Below are positions 1 to 9,209 of a stretch of 64,000 nt of DNA, piece by piece. The position numbers and the translations under genes were made by a program. Under the pieces are notes generated by a model that worked only from the letters and a program-made list of their open reading frames with translations, searched no databases and was not told the origin of the DNA. The DNA is from a bacterium (GTDB lineage Bacteria > Zhuqueibacterota > Zhuqueibacteria > Oleimicrobiales > Geothermoviventaceae), in contig JAPWUV010000005.1 in the NCBI GenBank assembly GCA_028275345.1, positions 185,894-249,893 on the forward strand, in the 5' to 3' direction. Position 1 is the stretch's first letter. The number at the start of each line of letters is the position of its first letter.

Positions 1-867
1 CCCTCCCAACTGCGCAGGGACATATCCGAACATGTAGGTATTGACGAACAGCGAGTTCGTCACGAACATTTTGTACCACCAGCCGGACTCGAGCGTGAAC
101 ATGACCACGTTCATGAAGGTGCAGTGGTTGAAGTATACCTCGTCGCCGTACTCGCCCCCTTCCTGCATGTACACATATCCGATGTTGGCGAAGGTGCAGT
201 TCTCGAAGAAGACGTAATCATTGTGCCATCCGGTGGTGGCATACGGGAAAGACAGGGCTCTCCCGTAGTAGCGCAGGTGCGTGTCAATGCAGTTGCGGAA
301 ATAGCAGTTCCGGAAGGTGCCTTTGAAATGCTTCGCCGTGACCGTCACCGCTCCCCCAGCGTTCGGCGGGCAGGGAGCGTATTCGAACACCACGTTCTCA
401 AAGATCCCTACCTCGCCTTTGCCCGACTGGTTCGCAACCTCGTCGTCCTCAAACTGGATGGTTGTGCCCACCTGGTTGCCCGCGGTATTCGCATACCGGA
501 GCCAGACGTTCTTCAGCGTGAGGTCGCCGAAACAGTCAAACATGAAGTTCATCTGGACGCCACCGCTCGAAGTCCACACAATCTGCGGCGGGCCTTCTTC
601 CTGCACCCGTCCCACCGGCGGCCCCACGATCTCCAAATGCTGTCCCTGGGGAACCGTGATCGTCCCCGTGAGGATGTAATACCCCAGCCGCTCCAACTTG
701 AACACGGTGTTCGAGAGGGTGCCGGCGTCGATCTTCTCTTGAATCGCCCGGTTGAGATTGCCCTCTCCCGTCAGGTCACTTGCCACGTACACCGTATCCT
801 TCCGCTGCGCGGCAGCCACAGCGCAAAACACGAGCACACTCACCGGCCCCAGTAGCCATCTTCTCAT
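1..867 (-). CDS. Secreted right-handed beta-helix-like protein (C-terminus beyond window)
   Basis: This reading frame runs 289 codons without a stop and leaves the window at its left edge, so only the N-terminal part is seen. It begins MRRWLLGPVSVLVFCAVAAA, a clear signal peptide, after a good Shine-Dalgarno (GGAGGG, 7 nt upstream of ATG). The mature part has short repeating strands rich in Asn, Phe and Val (FENCTFANIG, FNHCTFMNV, FRNCYFRNC), the ladder pattern of parallel beta-helix proteins such as pectate-lyase-like and periplasmic copper-binding folds. No catalytic residues can be assigned. It lies 66 bp downstream of the TonB receptor on the same strand and is probably co-transcribed with it. 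The role is unknown: it could be a polysaccharide-binding or polysaccharide-degrading surface protein. The fold assignment is from pattern only. Confidence 0.75.
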   Translation of the reverse strand, partial: MRRWLLGPVSVLVFCAVAAAQRKDTVYVASDLTGEGNLNRAIQEKIDAGTLSNTVFKLERLGYYILTGTITVPQGQHLEIVGPPVGRVQEEGPPQIVWTSSGGVQMNFMFDCFGDLTLKNVWLRYANTAGNQVGTTIQFEDDEVANQSGKGEVGIFENVVFEYAPCPPNAGGAVTVTAKHFKGTFRNCYFRNCIDTHLRYYGRALSFPYATTGWHNDYVFFENCTFANIGYVYMQEGGEYGDEVYFNHCTFMNVVMFTLESGWWYKMFVTNSLFVNTYMFGYVPAQLGG

Positions 868-933
868 GACCCTGCCCTCCTCATTGTGGGTTAGTGACCA
901 CTGCCTCTCGCCAAAGCTCCCATTGCCACGCGC

Positions 934-3900
934 CTATATCCTGTACCGGATCCCCAGGTTGGCCACGAGCCCGTAGTTTTGTATGCTGGTGAATCCTCCG
1001 ATCGATTTTTGTGCCGACTGGTTGCGCCGGTCGTTCAAGTTCACAGCGTCAAAGAACAGCTCCATCCCCCGCCACGGCAACTTCTGCCTCATGGACAGGT
1101 CGATGCGGAAGTAATCCTTGGTGAATCCGTCCTGCTCCGGGAATGCCCCCACATAGCTCACGGAATTCCCTTGGAACACAAAGGACAGCCGGATCGAGAA
1201 ACCAATCGGGTGATCATACCCGATATAGGCATTAGCCACATCATTGGGCTGATAGATCAAGCGACCCTTCCGGGTGCTGTCTACGGCCGTGACGATGTAA
1301 CGAGGCTCACGCGATCCAGGCCGCCACTTGGGGTTCGGCTTGGTCACATCGTCTCGGAGGGGATAGACCGCTTCCGACTTCATGTGCGCATAGTTGAAGC
1401 CGAGCACCAATCCCGCCAAAGGCCCAGGCAGGTACCAGAAATTGGTCTGGAGATCCAACTCGATCCCTTTCACGTACGCCGGCTGGCGACCGTTGACATA
1501 CGTAAAGAGCCAAGCCCCATCCTTCGGTTCGGATACCCCTCCTCCCGGGAATACGATACGATAGGAACCTACGGAATCAAGACCAGCCGGGGCGGTCTTG
1601 TGGAGCTTGTAGGAGGTGTAGTAGGTGAAGTTCTCCACCTTCTTGTGGAAAGCCCCGACGGAGAGAAGACCCAACTTGCTGCCGTGGAATGTAACCAGCA
1701 CATCGTGGTTGGTGGCTTTGGCCGTCTTCAGCTTGGGGTTGCCGGCCCAGACGGCACCGCCGTCATAGCTGATCGTGAATTTGGGCGAGAATTGGTGATA
1801 GTCCGGCCGGGCCAGGCTCTGGGTGTAGGCGTAGCGTATGTCCAACCAGGAGGCGAGGCGCAACTTCAATTGCCCCATCGGGAGCCAGAACTCGCTTCCT
1901 GGGTGGGCCGTGACCGTGTCACAGTAGGCTTCCTGGTCCATCGGGCTCCGGGCGTCGCGCATGTTGTACGCGGTATAAGTGGAGGTCACTTTTTCGTACC
2001 GAACGCCGCCGACCGCGGTCAAGAAGCGGTGGAGGTTCAATTCCGCCATCAGGTAACCAGCCGAGTAGTACTCGGTGTAGTGGTAATCGTTGGCTATTCT
2101 CTGGAACAAGCCGTCGAACCATCCGCCGGCGTTTGTGCCAGTCGATTTGTTCACGAAATTCGTATCGTTCCGAAGCGAATGGGCCATTTTGAGCGGGATC
2201 GTCGGATCACACACATAGTACATCTCACCGAAACGGTTGTCGAGGAAAGGCCCCATCAACTTGGGATCTCCGAGGAAGTTCGCGGCAGTGAACATGCCCG
2301 TCGACTCGTCGTAAGGCACACCGAAGCGGCTCACCAAGCTGTCCATCATGGCGTTGTTGATCTCACTACCGCGCCTGAGCTCTCCGTAGGCCGTATTCTG
2401 ATCATTGATGTGATCGGAACGACGGTACTGCCCGCCGAACTTGAGATAGCCATTCAGCACGGAAGCGAAGCTGAACGGCATGCGGAAATTCGCGTAATAA
2501 TCCTGCTTCTCCTCTTTGTACACGGTCCTGAACAAGTTCAGATTGAAGAAGTACGTTTTCTCTGGCCCGTAGAACTGCACGCGCGTCTTGAGGCTCTCCG
2601 GGATCGTATTAATCGGAACTTCGCCTCCGGTCCCACCCGTCTGGCGGAAAATAAGATAGGGGTATTCAGGAATCTGGTTCTTGGAGTATCCGTTTGCGAA
2701 TTTCAGTTGTGCTGAGATGAAGCCGAGGTCATAGTTGAAGTCGAGGGAATTCATCAGCATGTCGATCGTGTTCGTTCCGCCACGGTAGGAGAAATCGATA
2801 CGGCGGTCAAGATAGTTCAAAACTGTATTGTTGTCACCAAAGTCCGAGTTCAAGCGCGCATACATGTTCACGGACTTTATCGAACCAGAAGGCAAACGAT
2901 AGTCCAATATCGCATTGGCGCCATAGCGTTTGCGCGTTTCAATGTGGCGATTCAGAGTCACGCTATTCACACGTACAGGTCGATATCCAGTGGTTGTATC
3001 AATCGTGCTGCTCGCAGTCGCATAGGAGGCGCTCATGTTATCGGCGTCACGATCGTATTTCTCGGCGTTCCCCAGCAAATACACACCCACCCGATTGCCG
3101 AAAAACCGCCTGCTCACCGAAGCCACCGCGCGGTAGTTCCCGTAACGCCCGCTCTTCTTGGTGTACCCCGATTGCCACAGGAGATCGTAATGAAGCTCCG
3201 AGGGAGCCTCCCGGAGCTCCATGTTCACCGTACCGCCGATGGTGTTGGCCTCCATATCCGGAGTCAGGGACTTGTACACCGCGATCGTCTTGATCATGTA
3301 GGGGGAGATCATCGAGATGTCCACGCTCCGGTCCGTGGCCAGATTGCCGCTCAGACCCGGCTGCGAGGTAACGCCGATCTGGGTACTTCCCGTCGAAGTC
3401 AACCGCACTCCCTCGAGGGTGACCGCGTTGTATTGAGGGGCAAGCCCACGGATCACGACTTTGTTGGCTTCCCCGGAGCTCTGCAGGGTGGAGACGCCGG
3501 GCAAGCGGCTGATGGCCTGCGCGGCGTTGAAGTCGGGGAGCTCTTGGATGCGGGCCTCGGAAACCACGTTCGCAATCTTGTCCGCCGCGAGCTGCTGGCT
3601 GATGGCCTGGATCTGACCCTGGGCCTGTGCCCTCACCACCACCTCCTGGCCTCGCAGCACAACCGGGCTCAGGGCGAAATCCTGAGTCACGGTGCGGCCT
3701 TCAACCACCAGCACCTCCACGCTCATGGGAGCATAGCCGATGTATGACACTACCAACGTGTATTTGCCAGGCGGCACATTGTAGATCACGTAATTACCAT
3801 TGAGGTCTGAAGCCGCTCCGATCGTGGTCCCCTGGATGTACACATTCGCCGCAGGGAGACCGTCCTTGGTACTTTTGTCGTACACCCTGCCTTTGATGGT

Positions 3901-4017
3901 CCCGGCCCCCAAGGCCGCCTCCGCCAGGAGGAAGACCACCACTGCCCCTACGAGCACCAGCTTCCCCACCCCCCCGAACTGACTACGGGCAACCGTCGAT
4001 CGCAGAATTCGCATCAT
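934..4017 (-). CDS. TonB-dependent outer-membrane receptor with carboxypeptidase-like regulatory domain
   Basis: A 1027-residue outer-membrane receptor. A signal segment (about residues 15-38) is followed by a carboxypeptidase-regulatory-like beta-sandwich (GTIKGRVYDKSTKDGLPAAN, about 40-125). Next come a plug domain (LPDFNAAQAISRLPGV and VVIRGLAPQYNAVTLEGVRL) and a long beta-barrel ending in an aromatic/charged strand (NLGIRYRI). The plug style resembles receptors of the TIGR01782 type, which import oligosaccharides or other large substrates; the substrate here is unknown. Start choice: a GTG nine bases upstream also opens the frame, but AAGGG lies 8 nt before the ATG at 4017, which I prefer. 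The gene sits behind a perfect sigma-70 promoter and a roughly 350-nt leader, and is followed by the truncated beta-helix gene. Confidence 0.92.
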   Translation of the reverse strand: MMRILRSTVARSQFGGVGKLVLVGAVVVFLLAEAALGAGTIKGRVYDKSTKDGLPAANVYIQGTTIGAASDLNGNYVIYNVPPGKYTLVVSYIGYAPMSVEVLVVEGRTVTQDFALSPVVLRGQEVVVRAQAQGQIQAISQQLAADKIANVVSEARIQELPDFNAAQAISRLPGVSTLQSSGEANKVVIRGLAPQYNAVTLEGVRLTSTGSTQIGVTSQPGLSGNLATDRSVDISMISPYMIKTIAVYKSLTPDMEANTIGGTVNMELREAPSELHYDLLWQSGYTKKSGRYGNYRAVASVSRRFFGNRVGVYLLGNAEKYDRDADNMSASYATASSTIDTTTGYRPVRVNSVTLNRHIETRKRYGANAILDYRLPSGSIKSVNMYARLNSDFGDNNTVLNYLDRRIDFSYRGGTNTIDMLMNSLDFNYDLGFISAQLKFANGYSKNQIPEYPYLIFRQTGGTGGEVPINTIPESLKTRVQFYGPEKTYFFNLNLFRTVYKEEKQDYYANFRMPFSFASVLNGYLKFGGQYRRSDHINDQNTAYGELRRGSEINNAMMDSLVSRFGVPYDESTGMFTAANFLGDPKLMGPFLDNRFGEMYYVCDPTIPLKMAHSLRNDTNFVNKSTGTNAGGWFDGLFQRIANDYHYTEYYSAGYLMAELNLHRFLTAVGGVRYEKVTSTYTAYNMRDARSPMDQEAYCDTVTAHPGSEFWLPMGQLKLRLASWLDIRYAYTQSLARPDYHQFSPKFTISYDGGAVWAGNPKLKTAKATNHDVLVTFHGSKLGLLSVGAFHKKVENFTYYTSYKLHKTAPAGLDSVGSYRIVFPGGGVSEPKDGAWLFTYVNGRQPAYVKGIELDLQTNFWYLPGPLAGLVLGFNYAHMKSEAVYPLRDDVTKPNPKWRPGSREPRYIVTAVDSTRKGRLIYQPNDVANAYIGYDHPIGFSIRLSFVFQGNSVSYVGAFPEQDGFTKDYFRIDLSMRQKLPWRGMELFFDAVNLNDRRNQSAQKSIGGFTSIQNYGLVANLGIRYRI

Positions 4018-4340
4018 GTCCCACACCCTTTCTTGGAACTAACGACGAATTCCAGACCCCGATGCTCGGTACCGTAGGCCGCTTGTCACAGACGGGGCTT
4101 CGACCATGGATCGGAAAGCGTCTGAACCGCAGAGGCTGCAACGAAGGACAGCAGAGGTGACAAACATGAAGTGGCGACGGAGCGAAAAGGCCGAATCCTC
4201 AAGCGTACAACCGGACCGCAGAACCATGCGTCTCCCTCGTTTACTCTGGGTGAGATGGAGGGATTCTTCCCTGATGCACCGCATGTCCTGCCCCGGCCTT
4301 TTTTCGGCCCGGAGCTACGCCCCTGAGACACCAAATCCGG

Positions 4341-4369
4341 CCGATCGCTTCAGAAGCTTATGCGATCGG
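4341..4369 (-). promoter_or_regulatory. Inverted repeat spanning the predicted transcription start (operator or 5' hairpin)
   Basis: CCGATCGC (4341-4348) and GCGATCGG (4362-4369) form a perfect 8-bp inverted repeat with a 13-nt spacer. It covers the predicted start of the leftward promoter. In DNA it could be an operator for a dimeric repressor; in RNA it would be a stem-loop at the extreme 5' end of the leader. Confidence 0.45.
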
Positions 4370-4373
4370 TCCT

Positions 4374-4402
4374 ATTATAGCAACAAAATTCGTGGCTGTC
4401 AA
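4374..4402 (-). promoter_or_regulatory. Perfect-consensus sigma-70 promoter for the TonB receptor gene
   Basis: Read on the minus strand, TTGACA (4402-4397) and TATAAT (4379-4374) are separated by exactly 17 bases. Both hexamers match the consensus 6/6. Transcription would start near 4367 and run leftward into the receptor gene after a leader of about 350 nt. Confidence 0.85.
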
Positions 4403-4673
4403 GGAAAATTTTCGCTGTTCCCACCCGATCCCGAACTTCCCGGAGGGGGTTCCTCTCAGCCACTTGGCCTCTCGGAATGGCTCATCCGAAGGCAGCCTCG
4501 GGGCGGCTTGACCCGACAGGGATTCCAGCGCATGCGCCGACCCGTGGATCGCCGAGCGCAGCGAACACGGAACATAAACCGTAGCGCCGCAAGGCCAGCG
4601 GCTCTTACAGGCGATGGACTGGCAAGGCTTGGCGGGCGCGACAGCTCCGACGGCCGAGCGAGCGCAAATCCCC

Positions 4674-4702
4674 TTGCCCGCGCAGGGCGAGATTCCTATA
4701 TT
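4674..4702 (+). promoter_or_regulatory. Probable sigma-70 promoter for the OPT transporter gene
   Basis: TTGCCC (4674-4679) and TATATT (4697-4702) are 17 bases apart, about 90 bp upstream of the transporter ATG. The -35 matches 4/6 and the -10 matches 5/6. No better candidate is seen in the gap. Confidence 0.45.
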
Positions 4703-4795
4703 CGGAAGCCCTTAGGAAGGGGGCACACGGATTCGTGTCTGCCGGGAAATCCCTCCAGAGCGGAAGCGGTGCGACAGCTCGAGCGAGGAGGTGAG

Positions 4796-6787
4796 ATGAA
4801 GAATGCGGCGCGCCTTCCTGCCAATGCCTACCGTCCCCTGAACCCTGGAGAGACCTACATACCCTTCGTTCCGCCCGATCAACCCCTCCCGGAAGTGACC
4901 TCGCGCTCCGTCGCTTGGGGATTAATCATGGCGGCTGTGTTCACGGCGGCGGCTGCCTACCTGGGGCTGAAGATCGGCCAAGTCTTTGAGGCAGCGATCC
5001 CGATTGCGATCCTCGCGGTCGGAATTGCCGGGATGTACTCCCGGAAAAGCACGATCTTGGAGAACGTCATCATCCAGTCCATTGGGGCGGCCTCGGGGGT
5101 AGTCGTGGCCGGCGCCATCTTCACCATCCCGGGCCTTTACATTCTCAAGCTGGACACGAGTTTTCTCCAGATCTTTCTGGCCTCCCTCTTCGGTGGGTTC
5201 CTCGGGATTCTCTTCTTGATCCCCCTGCGGAGGTACTTTGTAGCGGAACAGCACGGGCTGCTGCCATTTCCCGAGGCGACGGCCACCACGGAAGTCCTGG
5301 TGACGGGCGAAGCCGGCGGCGAACAGGCTGGCATCCTGCTCCGGGCCGCCGCCGTGGGCGGGTTGTACGACTTTCTCGTCGCCACCTTCGGGCTCTGGCG
5401 CGAGGTGGTATCAACACGGGTGATCCCCTGGGGCGCCGCTCTTGCGGACAAGGCCAAGCTGGTGGTCAAGCTGAACGCTGGCGCCGCCGTGATGGGGCTG
5501 GGTTACATCGTCGGGCTTCGCTACGCCTCCATCATCGCGGCAGGCAGCTTCGTCTCTTGGCTGGTGTTAATCCCGGCCATCTGGTATATCGGTAGTCATG
5601 TGGATCAGGCCATTCTTCCCGCCACAAAGCCCCTGGCGCAGCTGAGCGCCGAGGAGATCTTTCAAAACTACGTCCGGCACATCGGCATCGGCGGCATCGC
5701 CATGGCCGGGATTCTGGGCATCATCCGGAATGCGAAGATCATCGTGCAGGCCTTCGGGCTCGGACTGCGGCAGATCTTTTCCGGCACAGCGCAACCGGCA
5801 GCCAAGCGAACTGAGCGCGATATCCCCATGTCCGTCCTCGTGGCGCTGATCGCCGTCTGCAGTGTGGCGATCCTGGTTTTCTTTGGGACGAGCGTCGTCG
5901 ACGGGTGGTTCTTCGCCTTGGCCGCGACGCTTCTCGCCCTGGTGGTCAGTTTCCTTTTCACCACCGTGGCTGCTCGGGCGATTGCCATCGTTGGTGTGAA
6001 CCCGGTATCGGGGATGACCTTGATGACCCTCATCCTCAGCAGCGTCATCCTCGTGAAGCTGGGGCTGAAGGGCCCGGAAGGCATGGTCTCCGCGCTCATC
6101 ATCGGCACGGTCGTATGCACGTCCCTGAGCATGAGCGGCGGGTTCATCACGGATCTGAAGATCGGCTATTGGATCGGGGCAACCCCGGCCCAGCAGGAGC
6201 GGTGGAAGTTCCTCGGCACCACCGTCGCTGCGCTGGCGGTGGGAGCGGTGATCCTTCTCCTGAATGAGGTCTACGGGTTCACCCCCGACCGACCGGGAGC
6301 GATGGCGGCGCCTCAGGCCAACGCCATGGCCGCCGTCCTCAACGTCCTCTTCGCCACCTCGTCAGTTCCGTGGGGACTGTACACCGCCGGGATCTTCATG
6401 TCCCTCGCTCTCGAACTGATCGGTGTACCGCCCCTAGCTTTCGCCTTGGGGATGTACCTGCCCATTGAGCTGAACACCCCGGTCCTGGTGGGTGGGCTTA
6501 TCGCGCATCTGGTTTCGTCGCGCAGCAAGGACGAAGAGGTCAATCACGCCCGCCGGGAACGGGGCACGCTCATCGCCTCCGGCTTCATCGCCGGCGGCGC
6601 AATCATGGGCGTGGTCAGCGCGTTCCTGGCCCTTTTCTTCGGCAGGGCGTTGAATACAGGACTTGCCGATAAGCCGATCGGCGAAATCCTGAGCATTGTC
6701 CTTTTCACGCTCCTTTGCCTTTTCACGTACCACTACGCGAAAGGAGCGGCGAAGGAGAGCCGGACCCCAAGCGATCAGGCAAGCTGA
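4796..6787 (+). CDS. OPT-family oligopeptide transporter
   Basis: A 663-residue polytopic inner-membrane protein of the OPT superfamily (bacterial oligopeptide transporters), which import peptides or metal-chelate compounds by proton symport. The ATG at 4796 follows a strong Shine-Dalgarno (GAGGAGGTGAG). The frame is open much further upstream, but that extension is basic, lacks membrane character and crosses the promoter. Family-like features are the early segment ending AAYLGLKIGQVFEAAIPIAI, the loop LPFPEATATTEVLVTGE, and VNPVSGMTLMTLILSS in the later half; roughly 14-16 hydrophobic segments fill the chain. The length fits bacterial OPT proteins (about 600-700). Substrate is not predictable. 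The window also carries an M28 peptidase and an amino-acid permease, consistent with peptide use. Confidence 0.9.
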   Translation: MKNAARLPANAYRPLNPGETYIPFVPPDQPLPEVTSRSVAWGLIMAAVFTAAAAYLGLKIGQVFEAAIPIAILAVGIAGMYSRKSTILENVIIQSIGAASGVVVAGAIFTIPGLYILKLDTSFLQIFLASLFGGFLGILFLIPLRRYFVAEQHGLLPFPEATATTEVLVTGEAGGEQAGILLRAAAVGGLYDFLVATFGLWREVVSTRVIPWGAALADKAKLVVKLNAGAAVMGLGYIVGLRYASIIAAGSFVSWLVLIPAIWYIGSHVDQAILPATKPLAQLSAEEIFQNYVRHIGIGGIAMAGILGIIRNAKIIVQAFGLGLRQIFSGTAQPAAKRTERDIPMSVLVALIAVCSVAILVFFGTSVVDGWFFALAATLLALVVSFLFTTVAARAIAIVGVNPVSGMTLMTLILSSVILVKLGLKGPEGMVSALIIGTVVCTSLSMSGGFITDLKIGYWIGATPAQQERWKFLGTTVAALAVGAVILLLNEVYGFTPDRPGAMAAPQANAMAAVLNVLFATSSVPWGLYTAGIFMSLALELIGVPPLAFALGMYLPIELNTPVLVGGLIAHLVSSRSKDEEVNHARRERGTLIASGFIAGGAIMGVVSAFLALFFGRALNTGLADKPIGEILSIVLFTLLCLFTYHYAKGAAKESRTPSDQAS

Positions 6788-6902
6788 GTCGGGACCGCCT
6801 CGTGCGCCGCGAGCCTGAAAGGCGCCGCAAAGATCGATAGCCTATGTTGGGCTTGAGGGTAAAAGGGGCCAGGGTTAGGCCCGACCCCGATAGGAGCTGC
6901 GG

Positions 6903-8018
6903 GTGGTGAAAGTCGCTCTCTACATCAGCGGACACGGCTACGGACACGGCACGCGCGTGATGGAGGTGGCTCGCCGCCTGCTGGCGCTCCGCCCGGACGT
7001 CCGTTTCCGCATCGTCAGTCGGATTCCCGATTGGCTTATCCGCCTGAACCTGGATGGATACGCTGAGCACCTCCCTCTGGAGATCGACACGGGCGTCAAG
7101 CAGGCCGATAGCTACTTTCCGGACAAGCGCGCCACCCTGGAAGTGGCGGCAGCCTTCTGGCGATCGAGCGAACAACTCGTCCGGCGGGAGGCCGAGACTC
7201 TGCGGGCCGAGGGCACTCGCTTGGTCCTGGCGGACCTTCCTCCATTGGCTTTCGAGATCGCGGAGCAGGCCGAGGTCATAGCCGTCGGGATGGGGAACTT
7301 CTCTTGGGACTGGATCTACGAACCCTACGCGGAGGAATTCCCCGATTACGAGTGGGTCGTGGCGAGGATCCAGCAGGCGTATGCCCGCTGCCCCCTGCTC
7401 CTCCGGCTCCCCTTCCACGGAGGGCTCCAGGCCTTCCCTCGCTGGCTGGACATTCCTCTCGTCGCTCGGCACGCGGAGCGGGATCCCGAGGAGGTCCGAG
7501 ATCAAATCGGCCTGGTGGAAGAAACCAGGCCCGTCGTGCTCATCGCCTTGCGAGGCGAAGACATGGCTAGGGTAAACTGGCGAGAAGTCGAGAAGGCTTC
7601 TACGGCATACCGTTTCGTAACCTTCCATCCCGTCCCCTTGCCTCAAGTGCTGAGCCTTCCCCCAGACGTCATGCGTTTCCAGGAGCTGGTGAACGCCGCG
7701 GACATTGTCCTTTCGAAGCCAGGATATGGCATTGTCTCGGAGTGCATCGCGAATCGGAAACCGTTGCTCTACACCGAACGCTTCGAATTCCGCGAGTACG
7801 AGGTCCTCGTCCGAGCGCTGGACGAATACGGGTGGTCCTGTTGCATCCCTCATGCGGAGTTCCTGGCCGGAAACTGGCTGCCCTTCCTGGCAAAGATCCA
7901 GGCCAAATTGGCACATCCGCCGAAAACCTACCCTACAAATGGGGCGGAAGTAGCTGCAAGCATCCTGGCGGAAGTGCTTGAGGGTTCCCGCCTACCCGAA
8001 GCGGCCGGGATCGCTTGA
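6903..8018 (+). CDS. GT-B fold glycosyltransferase-like protein (MurG/arabinokinase N-domain type)
   Basis: A 371-residue cytosolic protein. The N-terminus MVKVALYISGHGYGHGTRVM carries the Gly/His-rich loop of GT-B proteins related to GT28/MurG and to the N-terminal half of L-arabinokinase-like proteins. The C-terminal half has KPGYGIVSECIANRKPLLY, the nucleotide-sugar binding segment of that fold. The start is GTG (6903), six bases after AGGAG; the next codon is also GTG. The acceptor and donor are unknown. The gene lies 115 bp after the OPT gene and 26 bp before the nitroreductase gene, so it may share a transcript with both, although no functional link is obvious. It is not part of the polysaccharide operon further downstream. 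Confidence 0.75.
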   Translation: MVKVALYISGHGYGHGTRVMEVARRLLALRPDVRFRIVSRIPDWLIRLNLDGYAEHLPLEIDTGVKQADSYFPDKRATLEVAAAFWRSSEQLVRREAETLRAEGTRLVLADLPPLAFEIAEQAEVIAVGMGNFSWDWIYEPYAEEFPDYEWVVARIQQAYARCPLLLRLPFHGGLQAFPRWLDIPLVARHAERDPEEVRDQIGLVEETRPVVLIALRGEDMARVNWREVEKASTAYRFVTFHPVPLPQVLSLPPDVMRFQELVNAADIVLSKPGYGIVSECIANRKPLLYTERFEFREYEVLVRALDEYGWSCCIPHAEFLAGNWLPFLAKIQAKLAHPPKTYPTNGAEVAASILAEVLEGSRLPEAAGIA

Positions 8019-8044
8019 CCGGTTGATCCAACGAAAGGGGACCT

Positions 8045-8569
8045 ATGCGTGCGGAAGAGCTGTTGGAACTGATCCGAAATCGGCGCAGCATCCGAGCCTT
8101 CTTGCCCGACCCTCTCTCCGAAGCCGAAATAGAGGCCTTGGTCGAGGCCATGCGCTGGGCTCCGAGTGCGGGCAATCTGCAGAGCCGCTTCTTCTATTTC
8201 ATCACCAACAAGCAGCTCCAGCGGCAGCTGGCGCGCGCCGCATGGGAGCAGTATTTCATCTCCGAGGCTCCCCTCGTGCTCGTCGGTTGCGTGGACACGC
8301 GCATTCAGGCGCATTACGGCACCCGGGGGGTCGCGCTCTACAGCGTCATGGACGTATCCGCCGCCGTTCAAAACGTGCTGCTAACTGCTCACGCGCTTGG
8401 CCTCGGAAGCTGCTGGGTGAGCGCATTTGACGAGGCGGCCGTCCACAGCATTCTGGGGTTGCCTTCCCACCTTCGCCCTGTAGTGATCATCCCCATCGGG
8501 AAGCCGGCCGAATCGCCCGCGCCGCGGCCGCGCGCCCCAAAGGACCGGATCGTCCAGTTTCGCGACTGA
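8045..8569 (+). CDS. Nitroreductase-family flavoprotein
   Basis: A 174-residue FMN-dependent oxidoreductase of the nitroreductase family. It shows the family N-terminus (ELIRNRRSIRAFLPDPLSE), the FMN-binding stretch WAPSAGNLQSRFFYFI, and the later GLGSCWVSAFDE with PVVIIPIGKPAE. The length matches short single-domain members. Such enzymes reduce nitro compounds, quinones or, in specialised branches, flavins or iodotyrosines, using NAD(P)H; the natural substrate cannot be read from the sequence. The ATG follows AAAGGGGACCT. It is 26 bp downstream of the glycosyltransferase-like gene. The protein is likely a soluble homodimer. Confidence 0.88.
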   Translation: MRAEELLELIRNRRSIRAFLPDPLSEAEIEALVEAMRWAPSAGNLQSRFFYFITNKQLQRQLARAAWEQYFISEAPLVLVGCVDTRIQAHYGTRGVALYSVMDVSAAVQNVLLTAHALGLGSCWVSAFDEAAVHSILGLPSHLRPVVIIPIGKPAESPAPRPRAPKDRIVQFRD

Positions 8570-9209
8570 TCCCTCCGCTCGGTAGCCCCGCCGGCGCCGT
8601 CCTCGTCCGTGCCGGTGGAACAAGGCTCCCAATGCCCGGAAAGGGCCGGCAACCTCGCCCGGGTAGCCACTGTTGCACCCCGGGACCCACGACTCCATTT
8701 GGACCAGACCCTTTTGCTCTCCCCGCCATCCGAGGGCTTATCCGTCGGACCCTTGGCAACCATTGCCTACTTGCCGGCTAATTGCCTTTCCGCAGCCTCC
8801 CGCTTGAAGCCAGACGGAGATTCGAGCTTTTCAGGACCTTTCCCGAGCTTTCCCGCCAGGCGACTGTACGACGAATCCGTCCCTGCGAACTGCCTTCGCC
8901 GAAGACGATGGGGAAAGGCCACGCAGCTGCGCCATGTCCGCCTGCTCCGGTAGCCCAATAGCCCGTTCCTCCCGAGGGAGTGCGTGGGGGAGGGAAGAGA
9001 CGGACGACCGGGAGGCGCAGGGGGAATCCGCCGCCAGCCACAGGGAGCGAAATTCGCAATTGTAATCGGCGATCCAGTCGGCCGGTCGAGTGCCGAAAGG
9101 GCTCTTGGAAATCAAAGGCTTAGCTCCCCCACCATCGTTTGTCGCCTGGCACTTGGCTTGCGTTTCGACGGGCAGGACTACGGAACCGAACCTCAAGGAG
9201 GAAAAGCCG
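8570..9209. other. Intergenic region, no gene recognised
   Basis: About 640 bp between the nitroreductase gene and the FN3/xxP protein gene. Short open frames exist on both strands, but their translations are Arg/Pro/Ser-rich, low in hydrophobic cores and lack good ribosome-binding sites. No tRNA-like T-loop, intrinsic terminator or convincing promoter was found. Confidence 0.5.

Larger units (their letters stand above)
4018..4795. other. Intergenic region with divergent promoters and a long leader
   Basis: This 778-bp gap separates the leftward TonB receptor gene from the rightward OPT transporter gene. Its left half is the ~350-nt untranslated leader of the receptor mRNA. That leader contains several possible stem-loops, including one with a GGCC...GGCC stem around a six-A loop near 4298-4315 and AGGGA-AGAA-TCCCT near 4259-4274. 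I could not match it to a known riboswitch class. The right half carries a plausible promoter for the transporter. An open frame extends upstream of the transporter start from 4106, but it crosses both promoters and looks non-coding. Confidence 0.6.

Noticed and set aside
4018-4366. Cobalamin riboswitch in the TonB receptor leader
   Set aside because: I could not find the conserved B12-box or the GGTG...GCCACTG core; only generic hairpins are visible.
4106-4795. N-terminal extension of the OPT transporter
   Set aside because: It crosses promoters on both strands, is Arg-rich and lacks membrane character; a strong ribosome site marks 4796.
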